NCBI GenBank assembly: GCA_023954255.1
Contig: JAMLIH010000012.1
Coordinates: forward strand, 1-61,517
Source: Phyllobacteriaceae bacterium
Lineage (GTDB): Bacteria; Pseudomonadota; Alphaproteobacteria; Rhizobiales; Rhizobiaceae
Direction: 5' to 3'
Length of the DNA stretch: 61,517 nucleotides
Below are positions 36,448 to 46,194 of the stretch, piece after piece. The notes beneath the pieces were generated by a model. The model had not been told where the DNA came from and ran no database searches. It saw only the letters and a list, made by a program, of their open reading frames with translations. The translations under genes and the position numbers were made by a program. Position 1 is the first letter of the stretch; each line of letters starts with the position of its first letter.

Positions 36448-38271
36448 ATGTGCGGCATTGTTGGAATCATCGGCACGCAACCGGTAGCACCGCTGCTGGT
36501 CGACGCGCTCAAGCGGCTTGAATATCGCGGTTACGATTCTGCCGGCGTCGCCACGATTGAAGGCAATCACCTCGACCGCCGCCGCGCCGAGGGCAAGCTC
36601 GTCAATCTCGAAGCCCGGCTGAAGGCGTCGCCGCTTTCGGGCACCGTCGGCATCGGCCACACCCGCTGGGCCACCCATGGCGCGCCGACCGAGCGCAACG
36701 CCCACCCGCACGCCACCGAGACGGTCGCCATCGTCCATAACGGCATCATCGAGAATTTCTTTTCGCTGAAGACCGAGCTGCAGGCCGCGGGCTACGCCTT
36801 TCATACCGACACCGATACCGAGGTCGTCGCGGTGCTGCTGACGCAGGCGCTCGATAAGGGCCTGAAGCCGGTCGAGGCGTTCCGCGCCGTGCTGCCGAGG
36901 CTCGAAGGCGCGTTTGCGCTGGCCGTGCTGTTCGACGGCGAGACCGACCTGCTGATCGCGGCGCGGCACGGACCGCCGCTGGCGATCGGCCACGGAGACG
37001 GCGAGATGTATATCGGCTCGGATGCGATCGCGCTGTCGCCCTTCACCGACCAGGTGACCTTCCTGGAAGACGGCGACTGGGCGGTGCTGACCGCCAGCAG
37101 CGCGGCCTTTTTCGACAAGACAGGCGCGACGGTCGAGCGCCGCGCGCAGACCTCGTCGGCCATGCACATGACGGTCGACAAGGGCAATCACCGCCACTTC
37201 ATGGAGAAGGAGATCCACGAGCAGCCGGAGGTGATGTCGCACACGCTGGCGCATTTCCTCGACTTCTCCAGCGGCACGGCCCGGGACAACCGCGCGCCCA
37301 TCGATTTCGGTGCCATCGACCGCCTTGCGCTGTCTGCCTGCGGCACGGCCTATTATGCCGGGCTGATCGGAAAGTACTGGATGGAGCGCGTCGCGCGGCT
37401 TCCCGTCGACATCGACGTTGCGTCGGAATTCCGCTACCGCGAAATGCCGCTGAAGAAAGGCGGGCTGGCACTGTTCATCTCGCAATCGGGCGAAACCGCC
37501 GACACGCTCGCCTCGCTGCGCTATTGCAAGGAAAACGGCCAGCATATCGGTGCCATCGTCAACGTGCCTGAATCGACCATCGCGCGTGAATCCGATGCCA
37601 TTTTCCAGACCCTCGCAGGGCCCGAAATCGGCGTTGCCTCGACCAAGGCGTTTACCTGCCAGCTATCGGTGCTGGTTTCGCTGGCAATTGCCGTCGGCAA
37701 GGCCCGGGGCGCCATCGATGCGGCCAAGGAAGTGGAACTCATTCGTGCGCTGACCGAAGCGCCGCGCTATGCCAACAAGGCACTGAAGCTCGAACGGCAG
37801 ATCGAGAAGATTGCCGGCGACCTCGCCAAGGTGCGCCATATTCTCTATCTCGGCCGCGACACCAATTATCCGCTGGCACTGGAAGGCGCGCTGAAGCTGA
37901 AGGAAATCTCCTACATTCACGCCGAGGGCTATGCCGCGGGGGAACTCAAACACGGCCCGATCGCGCTGATCGACGAGAACATGCCGGTGGTGGTGATTGC
38001 GCCGCATGACCGGATTTTCGAAAAGACCGTGTCGAACATGCAGGAAGTCGCCGCGCGCGGCGGGCGGATCATCCTGATCACCGACGAGAAGGGCGCGGCG
38101 GAAGCCTCCATCGAGGCCGAGCACGTGGTGGTAATGCCCAACATGCCGGAAATCCTGACGCCCATCGTCTATGCCATTCCGGTGCAGTTACTAGCCTATC
38201 ACACGGCGCTTGCCATGGGCACGGATGTGGATCAGCCGAGAAACCTGGCAAAGTCAGTGACGGTCGAATAG
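36448..38271 (+). CDS. glmS: Glutamine--fructose-6-phosphate aminotransferase (isomerizing)
   Basis: Converts fructose-6-phosphate and glutamine to glucosamine-6-phosphate, the entry step to amino sugars. The 607-residue product begins MCGIVGIIG, with Cys2 as the N-terminal nucleophile of the glutaminase domain (about 1-235; RWATHGAPTERNAHPH). Two SIS sugar-isomerase domains follow (SACGTAYYAGLIGKYW and SQSGETADTL; later YLGRDTNYPLALEGALKLKE). It ends with the family tail PRNLAKSVTVE. No glmS ribozyme is expected or seen. It is followed by a RIME-like repeat. Confidence 0.98.
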   Translation: MCGIVGIIGTQPVAPLLVDALKRLEYRGYDSAGVATIEGNHLDRRRAEGKLVNLEARLKASPLSGTVGIGHTRWATHGAPTERNAHPHATETVAIVHNGIIENFFSLKTELQAAGYAFHTDTDTEVVAVLLTQALDKGLKPVEAFRAVLPRLEGAFALAVLFDGETDLLIAARHGPPLAIGHGDGEMYIGSDAIALSPFTDQVTFLEDGDWAVLTASSAAFFDKTGATVERRAQTSSAMHMTVDKGNHRHFMEKEIHEQPEVMSHTLAHFLDFSSGTARDNRAPIDFGAIDRLALSACGTAYYAGLIGKYWMERVARLPVDIDVASEFRYREMPLKKGGLALFISQSGETADTLASLRYCKENGQHIGAIVNVPESTIARESDAIFQTLAGPEIGVASTKAFTCQLSVLVSLAIAVGKARGAIDAAKEVELIRALTEAPRYANKALKLERQIEKIAGDLAKVRHILYLGRDTNYPLALEGALKLKEISYIHAEGYAAGELKHGPIALIDENMPVVVIAPHDRIFEKTVSNMQEVAARGGRIILITDEKGAAEASIEAEHVVVMPNMPEILTPIVYAIPVQLLAYHTALAMGTDVDQPRNLAKSVTVE

Positions 38272-38314
38272 GTTGGCGGTCATGCCGATTTCAGCGGCCC
38301 ATTTGGTCAGTTGG

Positions 38315-38454
38315 CTGTTTTTCCGATTCCGTCAAAACCTGAATTGCTCCAGATCATTTCGCGTTTCGTCAGAAACGGGACAATGATTTCATCCGCTGAT
38401 TATGTTTGCGCATTCAGGTTTTTCCGATTCCGTCAAAACCTGAATTGCTCTAGA
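38315..38454 (-). repeat. RIME-like intergenic repeat, copy 3 with partial duplicate
   Basis: Read on the minus strand, a full unit runs from 38454 (TCTAGAGCAATTCAGG) to about 38349 (CGCGAAATGATCTGG). It is directly followed (38348-38315) by a second copy of the first hairpin only. Arms ATTCAGGTTTT and AAAACCTGAAT are perfect in the full unit. It is closely similar to copy 2 and fills the glmS to DUF502 gap. Confidence 0.78.
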
Positions 38455-38540
38455 TTGGCGGCAAAAGCAGCGTGCCCGGCCTTGGGCTGGTGGGCCGGCG
38501 GCGCACCAAGCCATCTTCTTGAACGGGATTTCCGCCTCGC

Positions 38541-39284
38541 ATGTCGCGCATTCGCACCTATTTTCTGACCGGCTTCATCATCACCGCGCCCCTGGCGATC
38601 ACCATCTATCTGATCTGGACGTTCATCGAATGGGTCGACAGCTGGGTGATCCCCTATATTCCGGCGATCTATAATCCCGACAACTATCTGCCGTTCCACG
38701 TGCCGGGTTTCGGCCTGGTGGCGGCGATCTTCACCATCACCATTGTCGGTTTTCTCACGGCAAGCTTCATCGGCCGCTCGATTGTCGCCTGGGGCGAAAA
38801 CCTGCTCAACCGCATGCCGGTCGTGCGCAATCTCTACAACGGTTTGAAGCAGATCTTCGAAACCGTGCTTTCGGACCAGACAGCATCGTTTCAGGAAGTG
38901 GGCCTGGTCGAATATCCCCGCAAGGGGCTTTGGGCAGTGGTTTTCATCGCCACCGAAACAAGGGGCGAAGTAGACCGCACGCTGAAGGAGATGAAGAAGA
39001 AGACTGTCAGCGTTTTCCTGCCGACGACACCGAACCCGACTTCCGGCTTTCTGCTGTTCGTGCCGGCGGACGATGTCATCCGCCTGAACATGACGGTGGA
39101 GGAGGGGGCAAAGCTGGTGATTTCAGCAGGCCTCGTGGCACCGGACCAAAACCAGAAGAAACTCAGGGAACTGGCTGTCCAGGCAAAGGCCGACGGCAAG
39201 CCCAAGGAGATGGAAAACCCGCTCAAGGCGCTTTTCCTGCCGCATGAGGAAAACATGCCCGGCAAGAAGCCTCCGTCGGAGTAG
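38541..39284 (+). CDS. DUF502 family membrane protein
   Basis: 247 residues with two N-terminal membrane helices (TYFLTGFIITAPLAITIYLI near 5-26 and VAAIFTITIVGFLTASFIG near 54-74) and a soluble C-terminal domain. The family-typical stretches MPVVRNLYNGLKQIFETVLS and TTPNPTSGFLLFVPADDVI are present. The function is not established. The gene lies in the glmS-recG-mfd block, an arrangement I recall from other Hyphomicrobiales. Its stop at 39282-39284 abuts the stop of recG (39285), so the two genes converge with no spacer. Confidence 0.88.
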   Translation: MSRIRTYFLTGFIITAPLAITIYLIWTFIEWVDSWVIPYIPAIYNPDNYLPFHVPGFGLVAAIFTITIVGFLTASFIGRSIVAWGENLLNRMPVVRNLYNGLKQIFETVLSDQTASFQEVGLVEYPRKGLWAVVFIATETRGEVDRTLKEMKKKTVSVFLPTTPNPTSGFLLFVPADDVIRLNMTVEEGAKLVISAGLVAPDQNQKKLRELAVQAKADGKPKEMENPLKALFLPHEENMPGKKPPSE

Positions 39285-41393
39285 TTACCCCGAACGGATC
39301 AGCCGCACCGCTTCATCCTGTCCGAACAGGTAAAGCAGAACCCGTAACGCCTCGCCCTGTTCGCCCTCAAGCGATGCGTTCGTCGCCATGACGTGTTTTG
39401 CGGAATTGCGCGCCAGTTCCAGCATGTCGCCATGCAGTTCGGCGCTGGCGAGGTTGAAGCCGGGGGCGCCCGACTGGCGTGTGCCGAGCACCTCGCCTTC
39501 ACCGCGCAACCGCAGATCCTCCTCGGCGATGCGGAAGCCGTCATTGGTCTCGCGCAGGATTGCGAGCCGTGCATTGGCGATTTCACCGAGCGGCGCCTTG
39601 TAGAGCAGGATGCAGTGGGAATCGCGGTCGCTGCGGCCGACTCGGCCACGCAGCTGGTGGAGTTGGGCAAGGCCGAAGCGCTCGGCATGCTCGATCACCA
39701 TGATGGTTGCATCGGGCACGTCGACCCCGACCTCGACCACGGTGGTGGCGACCAGAATGCGGGTTTCGCCGCGCTGAAAGGCCTCCATGGCGGCATCCTT
39801 CTCGGAGGCGCTCATTCGGCCGTGCACAAGTCCGACCTTGCTACCGAACCGCCCGGCAAGCGATGCGTGGCGCTCCTCGGCCGAAGTTGCCTCCACCTCG
39901 TCGCTTTCCTCGACCAGCGGGCAGATCCAGTAAATCTTCTGCCCCTCCGAGACCGCCCGTTCCATCCGGGAAACCAGATCGTTCAGCCGTTCCAGCGGCA
40001 GGGCACTGGTTGCGATCGGCTTGCGGCCGGCAGGTTTTTCGGTGAGCTTGGAAACCGCCATGTCGCCATACCAGGTCATCACCAGGGTGCGTGGAATGGG
40101 CGTTGCTGTCATCACCAGAATGTCGCTCGATGGCGCCTTGTCGCTGAGCGCCAGGCGCTGGTGCACACCGAAGCGGTGCTGCTCGTCGACGACGGCAAGA
40201 CCCAGATCGCGAAAGACAACCGGCCCCTGAAACAGCGCATGGGTGCCGATCAGGAGATCGATTTCGCCATCGGCCAGGGCTGCAAGGATTTCCTCCCGCC
40301 GTTTGCCCTTTTCGCGGCCGGTCAGGATCGCCGTGCGGATGCCGGCGGCGTTGCCGAGTTTGGCGATGTTGTCATAGTGCTGACGGGCGAGAATTTCCGT
40401 CGGCGCCATGATCGCCGCCTGGGAGCCAGCCTCGATCACATCTGCCGCCGCCAGCAGGGCGACGATGGTCTTGCCGGAGCCGACATCGCCCTGCAGCAGC
40501 CGCAGCATGCGCTCGGGGCGGGCGAGATCGGCGCGGATTTCGGTTATCGCCTGTTGCTGGCTGGCGGTCAGCGGCCAGGGGAAGGCGGCGAGCAGGGCGG
40601 TAGCCAGCTTCCCCGCAGCCTTGCGGGCCACGCCACCGGTTCTGCGCATCTTCTCGCGGGTCAGCGCCAGCGCAAGCTGGCCTGCCATGAACTCGTCATG
40701 GGCAAGTCGCAGCCGGTGGGGCGCCCTCGGGTCGAGATCGACGGCATCCCTTGGCGCGTGCACGCGCTTCAGTGCCTCGTTGAATGGCGGCCAGTTCTGG
40801 CGCTTCACAAGGGTGGCGTCCAGCCATTCCGGCAGATCCGGCAGCCGGGCAATGGCGGTGCGGACAGATTTCTGCAGCGTCTTCTGGGCAAGGCCGCCGG
40901 TGTTCGGATAGACCGGCTCGACCAGCGGCAGGTCGGCGAACCCCGCCTCGTCGACGATGTGGTCCGGATGGACCATGTTGGGTTGACCGTTGAACCATTC
41001 TACCCGGCCGGAAACATAGCGCGTTTCGCCCACCGGCAGCGCCTTGGCGAGGTAATCGGTGTGGCCGTGGAAGAAGACCAGTGCCATCTCGCCGGTCTCG
41101 TCGTGAACATGGACGCGGTAGGGAACGCGCCTGTTGCCCTTTGGCGGTACCTGGTGGCGGTCAACGCTGACCTTGAGCGTGACAATGACGCCTTCGGGCG
41201 ATCGGGCGATGCCGGGCTGGCGGCGGCGGTCGATCACCGAATGGGGCAGATGGAAAATCAGATCGCGCAGGATCGCGGGGGTTGCCTGTTCGCTGCCGCG
41301 CAACAGCCGCGTCATCGCCTTTTCGATCTTGGGGCCAACGCCTTCCAGGCTCGAAACCGGCGTAAACAGCGGATTGAGAAGATTTGGGCGCAT
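39285..41393 (-). CDS. recG: ATP-dependent DNA helicase RecG
   Basis: Branch-migrating helicase that remodels stalled replication forks and Holliday junctions. The 702-residue product has the usual order: N-terminal wedge/OB domain (to about 170), Walker A QGDVGSGKT near residue 300, the DExH-box variant VVDEQHRFG near 405, TATPIPRTL motif III, and the C-terminal helicase domain with GRVGRSDRDSHCIL. AGGAG precedes the ATG on the minus strand. It is divergent from sdhE across about 170 bases. Confidence 0.96.
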   Translation of the reverse strand: MRPNLLNPLFTPVSSLEGVGPKIEKAMTRLLRGSEQATPAILRDLIFHLPHSVIDRRRQPGIARSPEGVIVTLKVSVDRHQVPPKGNRRVPYRVHVHDETGEMALVFFHGHTDYLAKALPVGETRYVSGRVEWFNGQPNMVHPDHIVDEAGFADLPLVEPVYPNTGGLAQKTLQKSVRTAIARLPDLPEWLDATLVKRQNWPPFNEALKRVHAPRDAVDLDPRAPHRLRLAHDEFMAGQLALALTREKMRRTGGVARKAAGKLATALLAAFPWPLTASQQQAITEIRADLARPERMLRLLQGDVGSGKTIVALLAAADVIEAGSQAAIMAPTEILARQHYDNIAKLGNAAGIRTAILTGREKGKRREEILAALADGEIDLLIGTHALFQGPVVFRDLGLAVVDEQHRFGVHQRLALSDKAPSSDILVMTATPIPRTLVMTWYGDMAVSKLTEKPAGRKPIATSALPLERLNDLVSRMERAVSEGQKIYWICPLVEESDEVEATSAEERHASLAGRFGSKVGLVHGRMSASEKDAAMEAFQRGETRILVATTVVEVGVDVPDATIMVIEHAERFGLAQLHQLRGRVGRSDRDSHCILLYKAPLGEIANARLAILRETNDGFRIAEEDLRLRGEGEVLGTRQSGAPGFNLASAELHGDMLELARNSAKHVMATNASLEGEQGEALRVLLYLFGQDEAVRLIRSG

Positions 41394-41564
41394 GGTCTCC
41401 TGTGTGTCGGTTCAATCGGCGGTTTGCAATTATAAAGCACAAGAAAGGGCTGGCGTATTCAAGCCGATGGGCTATTTAAGGCCCGATCCTGCCGGCAATC
41501 TGGGCGCAAAACATGCGTCCGGAGCGATGGCTATTGACCATACAAGGATGAACCGGGAAAACTG

Positions 41565-41855
41565 ATGGACGACACAAACCGGCGCAAGCAATTGATCTAC
41601 CGGGCCAATCACCGCGGTATCAAGGAGATGGACATTATTCTGGGCGGTTTTGCCGACCGGCATGTGATGGCGCTCGGCGCGAAAGAACTCGATAGTTTCG
41701 AGGCGATCATGGCGGAGGCCGACCGCGACCTGCTTTCCTGGTTCACCGGCGAACAGCCGGTCCCCGCCCACATCGACAGGCCGCTTTTTGACAGCATTCT
41801 TGCCGACACGCTTGCCGCCCGGGAAGCCGCGGAATCCCAGAGCGTCCGGGACTGA
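41565..41855 (+). CDS. sdhE: FAD assembly factor SdhE
   Basis: Small protein (96 residues) that helps attach FAD covalently to succinate dehydrogenase subunit A. It has the family's key RGxxE motif in HRGIKEMD, near residues 16-23. The conserved DLLSWFTGEQPVP follows in the second half. The helical composition and length are normal for the SdhE/DUF339 family. It ends four bases before the mfd start codon and so is probably translated from the same message. Confidence 0.92.
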   Translation: MDDTNRRKQLIYRANHRGIKEMDIILGGFADRHVMALGAKELDSFEAIMAEADRDLLSWFTGEQPVPAHIDRPLFDSILADTLAAREAAESQSVRD

Positions 41856-41859
41856 GTTT

Positions 41860-44800
41860 ATGCTGTTTTCCGAAAACCTTGCCGCGCAGATTGCGTCAGA
41901 AGATCGCCCGCTGACCTTTTCCGGCGTGCCGGATGGTGCGGTGGCAGCACTGCTTGCGCAACTGGCGAAGGAGCAGGAGAGCGGCTCAGGTATCGCCTAT
42001 GTCGCCGCCGACGGCCAGAAACTGCCGGAGATTGCGGCCGGCCTTGCCTTTTTCGCGCCGTGGCTGGAGGTGATCGAACTGCCGGCCTGGGACTGTCTTC
42101 CCTATGACCGGGTGTCGCCATCGGCCTCGGCCACTGCCGGGCGGGTTGCCGCGCTGAGCAGGCTCGCCGCGGTAGGAGAGGGCAGGCAACCGCTGGTCGT
42201 GCTCACCACCGCCAATGCACTGGTGCAGCGCTGCGTGCCGCGTGCCGCGATGGCCGGACAGGTGCGGCATTTCCTGCCCGGCCAGAGTGCCGACATGGAC
42301 GGGCTCGTCCGCTGGCTGGAAATCAACGGCTTCGAGCGGGCGACAACGGTGCGCGACCGGGGCGAATATGCGGTGCGCGGCGGCATCGTCGACCTGCATA
42401 CGCCGGGAGCAGGCGAGCCGGTGCGGCTTGATTTCTTCGGCGATACGCTTGAATCGGTGCGCAGTTTCGATCTCGCCAGCCAGCGCAGCACTGGCCAGTT
42501 GAAGCAATTGACGCTGGCTCCGATGAGCGAGGTCATTCTCGACGAGGCCTCGGTGTCGCGTTTCCGCAGCGGCTATATCGCCGCCTTCGGCGCGGCAACA
42601 CGGGACGACGCGCTCTATCAGGCGGTCAGCGAAGGGCGCCGCTTTGCCGGAACCGAGCACTGGCTGCCGCTGTTCTACGAAAAGCTCGAAACGCTGGGCG
42701 ACTATCTTTCCGATTTTCTCACCATTGCCGATCAGGCGGCAACAGAGTCGGCCAATCATCGCATCGAGCAGATCGAGGACCATTATCAGGCGCGCAGGAA
42801 CGTGCTGGATGACAATCTTGAAGCATCGCTCGGCGGCGGTGCGCCCTACAAGCCGCTGGCGCCGCAGACGCTTTATCTTTCCGGCGAGGAGGCCGCGAGC
42901 TGCCTTGGCGGCCTGACGCAGGTCAGCCCGTTTGCGGCAGCCGAAACCTCGGCGAGGGCGGTTCGCGACCTGCAGGGAAGGCCGGGCCGCAACTTCGCCA
43001 CGGAGCGGGCTTCCGGAGCCAACGTCTTCGATGCGCTGGTTGCCCATGTGGGCGAGGAAAAGGCGCGGGGCCAGCGGGTTCTGCTGGCGTCCTGGACCGA
43101 AGGGTCCGGAGATCGCATGGCAAAGCTGCTTGCCGATCATGGTCTTGAGGCATTGCGGGGCGTCGACAACCTTGCCGCTCTCGAGGAACTGAGGCCGCAG
43201 CTTGCCGGCATCGCGCCGCTGCCGACGGAGCACGGTTTCGAACTGCCGGGTCTCAGCGTCATCGCCGAACAGGATGTACTGGGCGACCGGCTGGTACGGC
43301 GCTCGAAGAAGCGCCGGGCAAGCGATTTCATCTCCGAGGTTGCGAGCCTCTCGCAAGGCGACATCGTCGTTCACGTGGAGCACGGTATCGCCCGGTTTGC
43401 CGGGCTGACGACCATCGAGGCTGCAGGTGCGCCGCATGACTGCCTGGAACTGCGCTATGCCGGTGACGACCGGCTGTTTCTGCCGGTTGAAAACATCGAA
43501 CTGCTGTCACGCTACGGGGCGGGCGATGCGGAAGTGCAACTCGACCGGCTGGGCGGCGTTGCCTGGCAGTCGCGCAAGGCGAAGCTGAAGAAGAAGCTGC
43601 TCGAAATCGCAGGCCAGTTGATTGCCATTGCCGCCGAACGGGCCTTGCGCAACAGCGAGCCGCTGACGCCGCCCGAGGGGCTTTACGGCGAGTTTGTCGC
43701 CCGCTTCCCCTATGACGAGACGGAGGATCAGCTTGCGGCAATCGAGGCGGTGCTGGACGATCTTGCCGCTGGCACGCCGATGGACCGGCTGGTCTGCGGC
43801 GATGTCGGTTTCGGCAAGACGGAGGTAGCGCTCAGGGCTGCCTTCGTTGCCGCCATGGCGGGAAAACAGGTCGCCGTCGTCGTGCCGACAACCCTGCTGG
43901 CCCGTCAGCACTACAAGACCTTCTGCGACCGCTTTTCCGGCCTGCCGGTGAAAATCGCGCAGGCCTCGCGGCTGGTTTCGGCGGGCGAACTGGCAGCCAC
44001 CCGCAAGGGGATTGCCGATGGCACCATCGACATCGTCGTCGGCACCCATGCGCTTTTGGCAGACAGCATCCGTTTCGACCGGCTGGGCCTGCTGATCATC
44101 GACGAGGAACAGCGTTTCGGCGTCAAGCACAAGGAAAAGCTCAAGGAGCTGCGCAGCGACGTGCATGTGCTGACGCTGTCGGCGACGCCGATCCCGCGCA
44201 CGCTGCAACTGGCGCTGACGGGCGTGCGCGAACTCTCGCTGATCACCACGGCGCCACTCGACCGGCTGGCGGTGAGGACCTTCGTGACGCCGTTCGACGG
44301 GCTTGTGATCCGCGAGGCGCTGCTGCGCGAGCATTATCGCGGCGGACAGAGCTTCTATGTCTGTCCGCGTGTCAGCGATCTGGAGGAACAGGCGCAGTTT
44401 CTGCGCGAGCATGTGCCGGAACTCAAATTCGCCACCGCCCATGGCCAGATGGCGCCGGGCCAGCTCGATGACGTGATGAATGCCTTCTACGACGGCAAAT
44501 ACGATGTGCTGCTGTCGACCACCATCGTTGAGTCCGGACTGGACATTCCCACCGCCAACACGCTGATCGTCCATCGCGCCGACATGTTCGGCCTTGCCCA
44601 GCTCTACCAGTTGCGCGGCAGGGTGGGGCGCTCCAAGACGCGTGCCTATGCGCTGTTCACCCTGCCGGTCAGGAAACCGCTGACGCCGCAGGCCGAGCGG
44701 CGGCTGAAGGTACTGCAATCGCTCGATTCCATCGGCGCGGGTTTTGAACTGGCAAGCCACGATCTCGACATTCGCGGTTCCGGCAACATTCTCGGCGAGG

Positions 44801-45357
44801 AACAATCCGGCCATATCCGGGAGGTCGGCTACGAACTCTACCAGCAGATGCTGGAGGAAACCGTTGCCGAGTTGAAACAGGGTGAGTTTGCCGGCGCCGA
44901 GGAGCGCTGGTCACCGCAAATCAGTGTCGGCGCATCGGTGATGATTCCGGAAGACTACGTGCCCGATCTGCAATTGCGCCTGTCGCTCTACCGCCGTCTG
45001 GCCGACCTCGACGAAGCAGGCGAGATCGACGCCTTCGGGGCGGAGCTGATCGACCGTTTCGGGCCGCTGCCGGAGGCCGTCGACCATCTGCTGAAAGTGG
45101 TGTTCATCAAGGCGCTGTGCCGCAAGGCCAATATCGACAAGCTCGATGCCGGGCCGAAGGGGCTGGTAGTGCAGTTCAGAAATGGCGAATTCTCCAATCC
45201 CGCCGAACTGCTCAAGTGGATCAGCGAGCAGTCCTCACTTGCCAAGGTGCGCCCCGATCAGAGCCTGTTCCTGTCGCGGGAATGGGAAACTGCAGACAAG
45301 CGGATCAAGGGGGCTGCCGTCATCGCATCGAAACTCGCTGCGATGACAACGCTTTAG
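41860..45357 (+). CDS. mfd: Transcription-repair coupling factor Mfd
   Basis: Translocase that removes stalled RNA polymerase and recruits UvrAB. About 1165 residues from ATG 41860 (MLFSENLAAQ), the normal family length. An in-frame extension upstream to 41788 overlaps sdhE and is unlikely. Domains in order: UvrB-homology region (about 30-350); the CarD-like RNA polymerase interaction domain, beginning LSQGDIVVHVEHGIARFAGL near 500; Walker A CGDVGFGKTEVA near 645; DEEQ box LIIDEEQRFGVKHKEK near 745; RecG-like motor end; and the C-terminal TRCF domain. The ribosome binding site is weak, consistent with coupling to sdhE. Confidence 0.97.
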   Translation: MLFSENLAAQIASEDRPLTFSGVPDGAVAALLAQLAKEQESGSGIAYVAADGQKLPEIAAGLAFFAPWLEVIELPAWDCLPYDRVSPSASATAGRVAALSRLAAVGEGRQPLVVLTTANALVQRCVPRAAMAGQVRHFLPGQSADMDGLVRWLEINGFERATTVRDRGEYAVRGGIVDLHTPGAGEPVRLDFFGDTLESVRSFDLASQRSTGQLKQLTLAPMSEVILDEASVSRFRSGYIAAFGAATRDDALYQAVSEGRRFAGTEHWLPLFYEKLETLGDYLSDFLTIADQAATESANHRIEQIEDHYQARRNVLDDNLEASLGGGAPYKPLAPQTLYLSGEEAASCLGGLTQVSPFAAAETSARAVRDLQGRPGRNFATERASGANVFDALVAHVGEEKARGQRVLLASWTEGSGDRMAKLLADHGLEALRGVDNLAALEELRPQLAGIAPLPTEHGFELPGLSVIAEQDVLGDRLVRRSKKRRASDFISEVASLSQGDIVVHVEHGIARFAGLTTIEAAGAPHDCLELRYAGDDRLFLPVENIELLSRYGAGDAEVQLDRLGGVAWQSRKAKLKKKLLEIAGQLIAIAAERALRNSEPLTPPEGLYGEFVARFPYDETEDQLAAIEAVLDDLAAGTPMDRLVCGDVGFGKTEVALRAAFVAAMAGKQVAVVVPTTLLARQHYKTFCDRFSGLPVKIAQASRLVSAGELAATRKGIADGTIDIVVGTHALLADSIRFDRLGLLIIDEEQRFGVKHKEKLKELRSDVHVLTLSATPIPRTLQLALTGVRELSLITTAPLDRLAVRTFVTPFDGLVIREALLREHYRGGQSFYVCPRVSDLEEQAQFLREHVPELKFATAHGQMAPGQLDDVMNAFYDGKYDVLLSTTIVESGLDIPTANTLIVHRADMFGLAQLYQLRGRVGRSKTRAYALFTLPVRKPLTPQAERRLKVLQSLDSIGAGFELASHDLDIRGSGNILGEEQSGHIREVGYELYQQMLEETVAELKQGEFAGAEERWSPQISVGASVMIPEDYVPDLQLRLSLYRRLADLDEAGEIDAFGAELIDRFGPLPEAVDHLLKVVFIKALCRKANIDKLDAGPKGLVVQFRNGEFSNPAELLKWISEQSSLAKVRPDQSLFLSREWETADKRIKGAAVIASKLAAMTTL

Positions 45358-45393
45358 CCCGGTTTCCGTACAAACTGATTCGGCTTTGAGACG

Positions 45394-46194
45394 TCAGTTC
45401 TTTGCGCCTGCCAACTCGTCCAGCAGTTTCTGCATGTCTTCTTCGGTGTCGGTTCGCCCGCCGCCGGTTTCATCGAGGGCGGCGGCGTGTTCTGCAGCCT
45501 CGATGGTTTCCTCGATTGCCGCATCAATGTCGCCGGTAAGCTCCTGGGCGAGTTCCTCGACGGCAGCAGCCGTGTCGTCGGTTTCCACCTCCAGGGAAGG
45601 CGTTTCGACCATTTCGACGGAAACCTCCTGCATGGCCTCGGCTGCAGCTTCCCCGGCCGCAGGCCTGATTTCATCCAGGGTTTCGCCGGCCATGGCGGCA
45701 GCGCCCGTCACGGCCGTCGCTCCTGCGGCAGCCTGCGGGATGATTTCACGGCGCGGCGGCTGTTGTGCTGCCACTTGCTGGATCGTATCGGCCACGGGTT
45801 CGATCAGGCGTGGTTCGCGCGGCGTCGTAACCGGGGTTTCCTGGCCGGGCGTCTTTGCCAATGCATTCTGAGACTGAGCGGTCTGGGCCTGAGCGGGAGC
45901 GTTTCTTGCAATGTTGGTTTCGACCACGACATCGCCGGGGCCGCCGATCATCAGCAGATGCTCAACATTGTCCCGGCGCACCAGAACCAGCCGGCGGGTA
46001 TCGTCCACCACGGCAGCCTCGACCACGCCCAGACGCGGCTGCCGGCTGCGGGCGACGCGCGCGCCGGGGCTGCCGAATATCCTGCGGAACAGCCAGAGGA
46101 TGACAAGCAGGGCGAGCAGCAGGGCCACAAACATGATGCCGAGCTGTACATTTGCGGACAATTCCGTTCCGAGCGTATCGTTGATCCAGTTCAA
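45394..46194 (-). CDS. FliO-like membrane protein
   Basis: 266 residues. A membrane helix near the N-terminus (LGIMFVALLLALLVILWLF, about 18-36) is followed by a short FliO-like domain (RLGVVEAAVVDDTRRLVLVR, then RDNVEHLLMIGGPGDVVVET). A long low-complexity Ala/Thr/Glu-rich tail then runs to the end. FliO helps to assemble the flagellar export gate FliPQR, but no other flagellar gene is in the window, so the role may differ. The start is TTG 46194 with GGGAG about ten bases upstream; the next Met (residue 21) falls inside the membrane helix. It converges with mfd. Confidence 0.65.
   Translation of the reverse strand: MNWINDTLGTELSANVQLGIMFVALLLALLVILWLFRRIFGSPGARVARSRQPRLGVVEAAVVDDTRRLVLVRRDNVEHLLMIGGPGDVVVETNIARNAPAQAQTAQSQNALAKTPGQETPVTTPREPRLIEPVADTIQQVAAQQPPRREIIPQAAAGATAVTGAAAMAGETLDEIRPAAGEAAAEAMQEVSVEMVETPSLEVETDDTAAAVEELAQELTGDIDAAIEETIEAAEHAAALDETGGGRTDTEEDMQKLLDELAGAKN

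Noticed and set aside
39393-41435. A 680-codon plus-strand frame opposite recG
   Set aside because: recG on the minus strand has all helicase motifs and a good start; the opposite frame is a shadow.
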